Assembly: GCA_002005505.1 (NCBI GenBank)
Contig: KV908368.1
Coordinates: forward strand, 469,052-496,551
Direction: 5' to 3'
Origin: Botryococcus braunii
Taxonomy: Eukaryota > Chlorophyta > Trebouxiophyceae
Length of the DNA: 27,500 bases
Under the pieces are notes generated by a model. It was not told the origin of the DNA. It did not search any database and saw only the letters and a list, made by a program, of their open reading frames with translations. This document shows, piece by piece, positions 20,845 through 27,500 of the stretch. Both the position numbers and the translations under genes were made by a program. Position 1 is the stretch's first letter. Each line of letters begins with the position of its first letter.

Positions 20845-20934
20845 AACTGCCAACAGAGACTTTTTTCGATGAGACGTGTCTGAGATAGCAATATTAGGAC
20901 GAGTCATAACATCTGCATCGAGTTTAAGGACATC
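20845..20934 (-). CDS. Candidate internal exon, unrecognised
   Basis: A 90-nt, phase 0-0 open stretch with an excellent acceptor: a pyrimidine-rich run ending CCCCTTTTCCAG just before 20934. The donor is GTACGG at 20844. It encodes DVLKLDADVMTRPNIA and then SDTSHRKKSLLAV. Family not recognised. Element B inserted about 95 bp upstream, so if this is a real minus-strand gene the element sits in its intron in the same orientation. Confidence 0.3.
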
Positions 20935-21028
20935 CTGGAAAAGGGGAGAGAGATGTTGAAGAATGCTTGGGCGAGGATGAAACATCTGAATGCACAAGCT
21001 CAGATCTACAGAGACTTAAACGGGTTAC

Positions 21029-21722
21029 TGTGAAAGGTTATGGGCAATCGGCTTTCCCTGTACAAAGCAGACAGGTCGTCAATAGACGAAGTTACTCCAG
21101 CTACAGTCCGTACGACTGTCTGCTGAGTGCCACACACAACTGTCGGACAAGACTAGCATCTGGTGATGCCCAGCATCTTTCACAACCAGTTCCGTTACAT
21201 CATTATCTTGTACACAAGCACCGATCAAGCAATCACTAGATAAGGCTCTAGACGGCTACGTTCAAGTACATGCCTATACTCCCTGAAGTCACTGTCCCTT
21301 ATCTGTTTGAGTGACTACAGGGTACACTAAGCTTGTTCACTCTCACAATAGCAACAATGATACAACACACACTGCCGCACCGTACCTGTACAAAGCAGAC
21401 AGGTCGTCAATAGACGAAGTTACTCCAGCTACAGTCCGTACGACTGTCTGCTGAGTGCCACACACAACTGTCGGACAAGACTAGCATCTGGTGATGCCCA
21501 GCATCTTTCACAACCAGTTGGTATTCACTCCGGTGGGGCAGCCTTAAGAGTTCATCCGACAAACGTGTGATCTAGATAGGATTGTACCTTATGTTCGAAA
21601 ACGTCCAGAATCTGCCGTGTCTCAAGGTACCTTATGTTCTCAATGGACCCATATCCTAATAGTGCACACATGAAGATCACTTAAAGCACAAGGCATTCAA
21701 TAATAATGTTCAGAACTCAACA
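21029..21722 (-). repeat. Element B 3' LTR
   Basis: 694 bp with the same 135-bp duplication (21057-21191 and 21385-21519). It differs from the LTRs of element A by very few bases, for example CTTATCTG at about 21299 against CTTAACTG. Confidence 0.95.
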
Positions 21723-21734
21723 CTTCCCCTTGCC
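21723..21734 (-). other. Polypurine tract of element B
   Basis: Same sequence and position as in element A: GGCAAGGGGAAG on the minus strand, directly before the 3' LTR. Confidence 0.85.
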
Positions 21735-21742
21735 TGCATGCT

Positions 21743-24205
21743 TTAAGTGTATCTTCTCAAACCTAGTGAATCACGATGACCAACAAACACGGGCTTGGCA
21801 AGTGGCTTGGTCATAATGTCAGCCACATTGCGTGCAGATTCCACATAGAGGATATCTACCTGCCCAAGTGCCATAGCTTCCCTAGCGTAGTGGAAGCTTA
21901 CTGCAACGTGCTTTGTGAATTTGGAATACAGGGGGTTCCGTAAATTAGAAATGCATCCTTGGTTGTCACAGAAAATTTTGACCCTCCAAGGTGCAGCCCC
22001 TATCTCTTCCAAGAAGCCCCTTAGCCAGTTGGCTTCCTTCACAATATGGCCAGCTGCCATAAACTCAGCTTGCACAGTTGAGGTAGCAACTGAGCTCTGC
22101 TTCTTGCTTCCCCAAACCACGGCACTACCATAGACTGATAGAACATAGCCAGTGGTGGAATACCTGTGGTCCAGGTCCCCAGCATAGTCGGCATCAACAT
22201 AGCCTTCTAGCTCAGGGCCCTTTCCACCCAGAGTAAGAGCTAACTCTCTGGTATCTCTCAAGTACTTCAGCACTCGAATGGCCTCATTCCAGTGTGAGGT
22301 AGTGGGTGTCATTCTATACCTTGACAACACTCCAACAGCCTGAGAAATGTCAGGCCGGGTCGTATTGGCTATGTACAGTAACGATCCAATTAACTCGCAG
22401 TATCGATGACCAGGTGGCAGAGGGGTACCAGCCCCATGTGACATACCATCTGAGGACTCGGGTCTGCTGCTAGCCACGAAGTCCTTGGACATGGGGGTAT
22501 CAACCCCACGTCCATCATCAGCAACGCCAAACTTCTCCACAAGAGCATCAATCTTGGGAGTGCAACTCATGGAAATAGTGCCCTGAACTCTATTGCGTAG
22601 GACCTGACACCCCAGGAAATCATTCACCTCTCCCAAATCATGGATGGTGAAGTCCTTCTTCAATAACTCTTTCCCCCACTCAATCTCTGCAACCACTCTG
22701 GCAACTATGAGAAGATCATCGACATAAACAAGAATAAACGACAGATTACCATCAGGGGCCCTCCTGATGTATACCCCAGCGTCGCTCTTGCACACACTAT
22801 ACCCCATCACGCTCAACTTGTCGCTCAAGGTCTTGTGCCAAGCCCGTGGGGCTTGCTTAAGACCGTAGAGTGCCTTCCTGAGCTTGCACACAACTCTCGT
22901 GTTGCCATTCTCAAATCCTGGTGGTTGGGTCACATAGACCTCTTCCTCCAACTCCCCATTGAGAAAAGCTGTCTTGATATCCACTTGGTGGATCTCAAGA
23001 TTTTGTGTGGCAGCCACTGCCAGCACAGCTCTCCTAGCACCATAGCTGCTGGTAGGTGCAAAAACCTCACCAACATCTATACCAGGAATCTGTCTGCAAC
23101 CCTGGGCAACCAATCTTGCTTTAAACCGAGTGACATTCCCATGTGCATCGTTTTTTGTAGAAAAAATCCAATGAACAGGGATAACTTTCTGCCCATGGGG
23201 TCTTTCCACATACTGCATAACCTCATGGGTGTCTAAAGACTCCATCTCCTCTTGCATTGCCTGCTGCCAAAACTCCCACTGAGGTGAGCGCTGGGCTTCC
23301 CTCAAGTTTGAGGGCACGTGAACTTTTCCCAACGTGACAGAAGGTACACTCTGTACCTTATGCTGTGGTGCAGCAGGGCTGTCAGCCTTACTGATGCTGT
23401 TCCCTTCTCTCTCTCTCTCTCCCTGGTTGCCAGAATAAGGTACATTATGTACCTTATGCTGGGACTGGGCAGTACTGCCGGGATTATCTGATTCCTTCTC
23501 AAGTCTCTCTCTCTCTCCTTGACTACTGGACTCATGTGCAGCACCCTTACATTCTCGCACCTTCCGCAATGCAGAGGGGAGCAGCAGCTCTCTCTCTCTC
23601 CTGGACTCACACTTGGGCACACTACCCAGACTTGCCTGAGCTGCGCCTACAATGTCAGCCTGCACACCATAAGCATGACTAGCCAGTGACTGGGATTGGG
23701 CACCAGCTTCCCCTACTGCTGGCATGTCTAACCCACTGCTCTCATCTCTTACATCTGCACCGAACATAGCCTCGACTGTCTCAACCTGCCCCTGCATATC
23801 AGGGAGACCAACCATGTTTGGCTCACTCACAATTGCCTGACCTGGGTCAGGGGCATGCAATGGGATGTCAGAATGCTCTCTCCTAGCCACGCGCTGTACA
23901 TAACGCTGCTCCCTTGTAAGGGTGGTCCCTGGAGGAAGGGGAATTTGTGACTTCCCCTGCATTCGCAACCCCTCTTGTACCTTCTGCATTTTTTCTACCT
24001 GGGATTGAGTTTCTACACCCCCCCTGGCCAGATTCTGCATATGCTCAAGCACCGACCACGAGTGCTGAGATGGTTCTGGGGTCCCAACAGTAGAATCCAG
24101 GCTGGTGGGGTTTCCTTGGTCATGTGCTGCTGTGGTCCCGTCTCCAGACTGATCCCCAGCACAAAGTCCAGAGGTCCCAGGAGCCCCAGTGGAAAGCGTC
24201 TCCAC
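21743..24205 (-). CDS. pol: Element B linker, reverse transcriptase and RNase H (3' part of pol)
   Basis: An 820-residue reading. Residues 1-300 are a polar linker with repeated GERERE and QHKV motifs. RT spans about 330-570, with IPVHWIFSTKND, KARLVAQG, QVDIKTAFLNGELEEEVY and the catalytic YVDD at 494-497. RNase H spans about 665-800, with DADYAGD (671-673), QAE (714), CDNQG (747) and a C-terminal ADIMTK. All catalytic residues seen in copia RT and RNase H are present, and it ends naturally 20 nt before the LTR-side PPT. It has no start of its own. In the element it continues from the integrase reading, from which it is separated by the six-G run at 24289-24294; its frame is open upstream to about there. 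The 980-residue upstream reading overlaps it in another frame. Confidence 0.93.
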   Translation of the reverse strand: METLSTGAPGTSGLCAGDQSGDGTTAAHDQGNPTSLDSTVGTPEPSQHSWSVLEHMQNLARGGVETQSQVEKMQKVQEGLRMQGKSQIPLPPGTTLTREQRYVQRVARREHSDIPLHAPDPGQAIVSEPNMVGLPDMQGQVETVEAMFGADVRDESSGLDMPAVGEAGAQSQSLASHAYGVQADIVGAAQASLGSVPKCESRRERELLLPSALRKVRECKGAAHESSSQGERERLEKESDNPGSTAQSQHKVHNVPYSGNQGEREREGNSISKADSPAAPQHKVQSVPSVTLGKVHVPSNLREAQRSPQWEFWQQAMQEEMESLDTHEVMQYVERPHGQKVIPVHWIFSTKNDAHGNVTRFKARLVAQGCRQIPGIDVGEVFAPTSSYGARRAVLAVAATQNLEIHQVDIKTAFLNGELEEEVYVTQPPGFENGNTRVVCKLRKALYGLKQAPRAWHKTLSDKLSVMGYSVCKSDAGVYIRRAPDGNLSFILVYVDDLLIVARVVAEIEWGKELLKKDFTIHDLGEVNDFLGCQVLRNRVQGTISMSCTPKIDALVEKFGVADDGRGVDTPMSKDFVASSRPESSDGMSHGAGTPLPPGHRYCELIGSLLYIANTTRPDISQAVGVLSRYRMTPTTSHWNEAIRVLKYLRDTRELALTLGGKGPELEGYVDADYAGDLDHRYSTTGYVLSVYGSAVVWGSKKQSSVATSTVQAEFMAAGHIVKEANWLRGFLEEIGAAPWRVKIFCDNQGCISNLRNPLYSKFTKHVAVSFHYAREAMALGQVDILYVESARNVADIMTKPLAKPVFVGHRDSLGLRRYT

Positions 24206-26955
24206 TCCATGGTCATCCTCCTCATCCCAGAACGTGGGTGGAGCAGCAGAGGGAATTGCTTGAGGCGTTGCCAGATTCTCACTGCCAAGGGGGGTGATAT
24301 CCTAGAATCATAGACAGACCCAGGCTGGACCTTTGATAGACCCACTCTCTCAGCCCCCCTCAAGTGCTCGATAAAGCTGACGTCCCTACTCTCCTTCCAC
24401 ACTCCATTCCCCACGTACACACGATACGCTTTAGACTGGGGACAATAACCAGTAAACATCCCAGGGATGGTCTTGGGCCCAAAAACAGACCTTTGGCCAC
24501 TGGGAATGTGCACATGGGCTACACGGCCAAACGTGCGCAGCACAGACACATCAGGTTTGACACCAAAGAATAATTCCATGGGGGTCAGGGACCTGCCTGA
24601 AGTAGGACCCACATTGTAGAGGAGGGTAGCTGTCTCAAGCGCCTCCTTCCAAAGGGAGGGGTCTGCTGCAGCATGGACCAACAGAGTCCTTGTTCGCTCC
24701 TTCAGGGTCCTATTCATCCTCTCCGCCACCCCATTCTGCTGAGGCGTGTAGGGCGCTGAGGACTCCATCTTAGTGCCCTGCTGAGCACAAAACTCTTTGA
24801 ATTGCTGGTTCAGGAACTCTGAACCCCTGTCAGTCCTCACACACTTCACAACCGTGCCTCGTTGGGTCTGCCAAAAACGGAGCAGGTCTATCACAGCCTT
24901 TGGGATGCAATCCTTTGACTTCACAGGCAGGGAGGCAACTTGGTGTGAACTTTCATCCACTACAGTGACCCAATATCGTTCACCTGTGATGGCAGGAGGT
25001 GATATGGGACCCACAGTATCCACATGGACTCTATCGAGTGGGTGATGTGCAGGCCTGGAAGATACAGGGAAAGGAGGTCTGGAGTGTTTCCCTTGTATAC
25101 ACGATTCACAGTGCTTGGGGCACTCAGAGCAGGGAGCAAGGGAGATATTGATTCCTGTAACCAGATCTTCCTTGGAGAACCTCTGCATGCTGCTGGCACC
25201 AGGATGACCTAACCTAGCATGCCACAGAGATCTCTCGCTACACACGTGTCCTTTCCTAAGATGAGACGCCTCAGCCATGTGATCAATATGTCTGCAGCCA
25301 ACTTGCTGCCCTCTGACAGGACTAACAAACTCCAAAAAAAACAGACCTCGTGCGCGGGTGATATCTCCACACCACCCTTCAGGTCCCTTCATGGCTGTGT
25401 AACCACCTGCAGTGTCAGTCAGGAAAGATGCTCCATCCTGAATTGCACCAGTGACTGAAATGAGGTTGGTATGCGCAGAAGGAACACACTGCACATTGTG
25501 CAGCCAGAATACTTCGTGCCTTGCATTCACAAGGCATACAGACCCAGATGCAATGATTCCTCCCTTGGCGTCTGAGGTTGCCAAGTGCAGAGGAAGAGGC
25601 TGTCTATGCATAACTGGATTATGGAGCAATGAGAGATCATTGACTATATGCACAGAGGCACCACTATCTATTAACCAAGATGTGCTGCTAGCTCCATGCG
25701 AAGTTGGGGCAAGCACATTGAGAGAGATAAACATCGCCTCACCAGAAGGAGGGGGTGGAGGTGGTAAATGCCACCCCGGAAACGTGTGTTGACTTGTTGG
25801 ATAGTTATATGCTGAAGGAGGTCCAGGGCTGGAAGCGGATGAAGGCGGGCCACCCCGGCCAGATCCATGGTCCCACCAGGCTTGAGGAGACGACTGTGGG
25901 CCTCCCTGGCCCCAGTAAGCTGCAGGCCCAACGCTTGCCGCTTGCATGTTTTGATGCAGAGCCTGCAGCTGCCTGAGCGGTCCGCAGTCAGTCATGAAGT
26001 GGCCCTTTGCCTTGCAGAAGTGGCATGTAAGCTCCTCTCTGGGCCTTCTTGCCCTGCCAGGTCCACGCCCCCTGCCACCAAAAGTAGTTGCAGAGGGGCC
26101 AGCGGGAGGCTGTTCGTTTGCTGGTAGTGCTGCTCCAACTCCCGGTACTGCTCCCACTCCTGGTGCAGCTCCAGCGCTTGATGACGCTCCAGCTACCCCC
26201 CCAGAGGGACCAGCCACTGCTGCAGCTGCCATGGCCTGAGGTGTTCCCTCTGCAGGTGGGTCCTTGTACCCACGGCTGGCTGCGGCGCGCAGGATTCTTT
26301 GAATCAGCTCCAATGGCGGCTTGTCGGTTGCCATAACCTCCAGGGACTCGAGCCTCAGCACAGGAGGGAGGCCCTTCACCATCAGCTCCCCAACATTGTG
26401 GTCCAAGAGGATGAACGCGTTGTTTCTGAGACTTGTAGCCAGATCCATCATTCTGTAGAGGTAGACCTTGAGTGTCTCCCCTGTCTTGATGCCCTGCTCC
26501 ATTTCCTTGTACCACTCAAGGTTGATGTCTTGGTTGCTCCCTCCAGTGTGACTGTTCTTCACCCACGCGATGAAGTCGAACGCTGCTTTGTGGCATGAGA
26601 TCTGAGAATGCCAGATGACTGGAACTGACTGGATCAGCCACTGCTTGATGGCTGAGTTCTCCACCGACCCTGGCATTGGCCTCTCCAAAGCCGCTCTGAC
26701 CCCCTTGGTGTTTGCGCACGCCTCCAAATTTTCATACCAAAATTCAAAATTGCGCCCTCCATCATCAAGCATGACAGTCATCTTTGGATTAGAGGTATTG
26801 GGGATGTAGGCTGCCTTGTCAATCTCCACCTTTGGTTCTGCAGTGGCTGATTGTGTCCCGGTCATAGACTGCCCTGGAGTGGCCCCACTGACTTCTCCAG
26901 GTTGAGACATTGCTGTTTCACTGCTACTTTCCTTTTCTTTGCCCCTTTTTGTCAT
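24013..26955 (-). CDS. gag-pol: Element B Gag, protease and integrase polyprotein
   Basis: A 980-residue continuous reading. Gag capsid region about 60-230; Ala/Gly/Pro spacer; CX2CX4HX4C zinc knuckle at 311-324. Aspartic protease with D-S-G at 430-432. GAG-pre-integrase zinc site with H579, H584, C616 and C619. Integrase core with D646, D709 and E745 (35 residues between the last two). Integrase C-terminal FGPKTIPGMFTGY near 825-837. The reading is genuine to about residue 890; beyond that, after the six-G run at 24289-24294, it is out of frame until a chance stop. Gag and pol lie in one frame without a stop, as in most copia elements. The start is the first ATG after the leader and is shared with element A. 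Confidence 0.94.
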   Translation of the reverse strand: MTKRGKEKESSSETAMSQPGEVSGATPGQSMTGTQSATAEPKVEIDKAAYIPNTSNPKMTVMLDDGGRNFEFWYENLEACANTKGVRAALERPMPGSVENSAIKQWLIQSVPVIWHSQISCHKAAFDFIAWVKNSHTGGSNQDINLEWYKEMEQGIKTGETLKVYLYRMMDLATSLRNNAFILLDHNVGELMVKGLPPVLRLESLEVMATDKPPLELIQRILRAAASRGYKDPPAEGTPQAMAAAAVAGPSGGVAGASSSAGAAPGVGAVPGVGAALPANEQPPAGPSATTFGGRGRGPGRARRPREELTCHFCKAKGHFMTDCGPLRQLQALHQNMQAASVGPAAYWGQGGPQSSPQAWWDHGSGRGGPPSSASSPGPPSAYNYPTSQHTFPGWHLPPPPPPSGEAMFISLNVLAPTSHGASSTSWLIDSGASVHIVNDLSLLHNPVMHRQPLPLHLATSDAKGGIIASGSVCLVNARHEVFWLHNVQCVPSAHTNLISVTGAIQDGASFLTDTAGGYTAMKGPEGWCGDITRARGLFFLEFVSPVRGQQVGCRHIDHMAEASHLRKGHVCSERSLWHARLGHPGASSMQRFSKEDLVTGINISLAPCSECPKHCESCIQGKHSRPPFPVSSRPAHHPLDRVHVDTVGPISPPAITGERYWVTVVDESSHQVASLPVKSKDCIPKAVIDLLRFWQTQRGTVVKCVRTDRGSEFLNQQFKEFCAQQGTKMESSAPYTPQQNGVAERMNRTLKERTRTLLVHAAADPSLWKEALETATLLYNVGPTSGRSLTPMELFFGVKPDVSVLRTFGRVAHVHIPSGQRSVFGPKTIPGMFTGYCPQSKAYRVYVGNGVWKESRDVSFIEHLRGAERVGLSKVQPGSVYDSRISPPLAVRIWQRLKQFPLLLHPRSGMRRMTMEWRRFPLGLLGPLDFVLGISLETGPQQHMTKETPPAWILLLGPQNHLSTRGRCLSICRIWPGGV

Positions 26956-27329
26956 ACTATTGTCACTTCACCAGCCAAACTTACTCATAAACTTCTGGAA
27001 TGCAGCAATACCCTACAATTCCCTCCATGTCATGGAAATTTACCAGCCAGTCTTGCACAGTAGTAGCAGATATGTTCCCCTCAGAAGTTTGCGCCGGAGT
27101 CCGGCCCGACTCACTCAGTGCTTCTAGACAACGTCTATGAATGATAAAGCACAGCTAAAACTTCAATTATGAATTTCCCAGAAAGGTAAACTGTGAGTAA
27201 GATAATGGTCCTGGTACACTCGAGTTCCCTTGCGCCGCTGCGCCATGCTCGAGCTCCTTTGTTGACGCTTACGTCTGACCCATCCGTAGACGACCTTCAC
27301 TCCTGCTTTTACTTGGCTCAGCTGGAAGG
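26956..27329 (-). other. Element B untranslated leader
   Basis: Matches the leader of element A. Nothing coding seen. Confidence 0.5.
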
Positions 27330-27345
27330 GCGTGGGCCCATAACC
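27330..27345 (-). other. Element B primer-binding site (initiator tRNA-Met anticodon region)
   Basis: Identical 16-nt site to 10391-10406, directly next to the LTR, with the same upstream D-arm-like bases. Confidence 0.85.
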
Positions 27346-27500
27346 TGTGAAAGGTTATGGGCAATCGGCTTTCCCTGTACAAAGCAGACAGGTCGTCAAT
27401 AGACGAAGTTACTCCAGCTACAGTCCGTACGACTGTCTGCTGAGTGCCACACACAACTGTCGGACAAGACTAGCATCTGGTGATGCCCAGCATCTTTCAC
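27346..27500 (-). repeat. Element B 5' LTR, cut by the window edge
   Basis: First 155 bp in plus-strand order of the LTR. It shares the AAAGG variant with 21029-21722 and includes most of the first 135-bp unit. Confidence 0.95.

Larger units (their letters stand above)
21029..27500 (-). mobile_element. Element B: second Ty1/copia copy of the same family, truncated by the window edge
   Basis: Same structure and orientation as element A, with its 3' LTR at 21029-21722 and 5' LTR from 27346. If its right LTR is also 694 bp, the whole would end near 28039. The five bases before it are GTTAC, the expected but uncheckable duplication. Only one frame break was seen in gag-pol: six G at 24289-24294 where A has seven. 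It differs from A by scattered substitutions and the single-base indels. An LTR substitution near the left end (AAAGG here, AAAAG in A) is shared by both LTRs of each element, as expected when LTRs are regenerated during reverse transcription. Confidence 0.96.

Noticed and set aside
24013..24288. C-terminal tail of the 980-residue reading of element B as a real protein segment
   Set aside because: It follows the six-G frame break; the corresponding region of element A and the overlapping RT reading show the linker in another frame.

Overview
The window is eukaryotic nuclear DNA. It has a protein-coding gene split by introns with good GT/AG sites, long (TC)n and (TG)n microsatellites, and two Ty1/copia LTR retrotransposons in the same orientation. 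The copia elements appear to be primed by the 5' half of initiator tRNA-Met, as known for Drosophila copia and for Osser of the green alga Volvox. Together with the style of the pol proteins this makes a green alga or related lineage a reasonable guess, but no sequence here proves the taxon.

Layout. Positions 1-1473 (minus strand) hold the 5' end of an SPT5-like transcription elongation factor gene: three exons, two phase-0 introns, running off the left edge. From 1474 to 4091 lies intergenic DNA with palindromes, a short (TG)13 and a roughly 630-bp polypyrimidine/TG microsatellite block. Element A (4092-11100, minus) is a complete copia insertion: identical-looking 694-bp LTRs, GGAAC target-site duplication, polypurine tract, primer-binding site, and a gag-pol region broken by five single-base indels. 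From 11106 to 21028 there is a roughly 10-kb stretch with no recognisable complete gene. It contains a possible decayed LINE, a short direct repeat, an array of four diverged units of about 320 bp, a precursor-like hairpin next to a (TC)n tract, several simple repeats and a few minus-strand open stretches bounded by plausible splice sites (unrecognised gene or genes, low confidence). Element B (21029 to beyond 27500, minus) is a second, less damaged copy of the same copia family, with one frameshift in a homopolymer between integrase and reverse transcriptase. Its 5' LTR runs off the right edge.

How the parts work together. The retrotransposon parts form one unit: the LTR drives a genomic RNA; Gag (with a zinc knuckle) packages it; the aspartic protease processes the polyprotein; RT and RNase H copy it, starting from a tRNA-Met fragment at the PBS and using the polypurine tract for plus-strand DNA; integrase inserts the product with 5-bp duplications. 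The two copies are broken at different positions, so neither reads as one continuous polyprotein in this sequence. The strongest second-look items are the half-tRNA primer site with extra similarity to the tRNA D-arm, the 135-bp duplication kept in every LTR, the hairpin at 16731-16809, the 320-bp array, and the mismatch between pristine LTRs and a frameshifted interior in element A.
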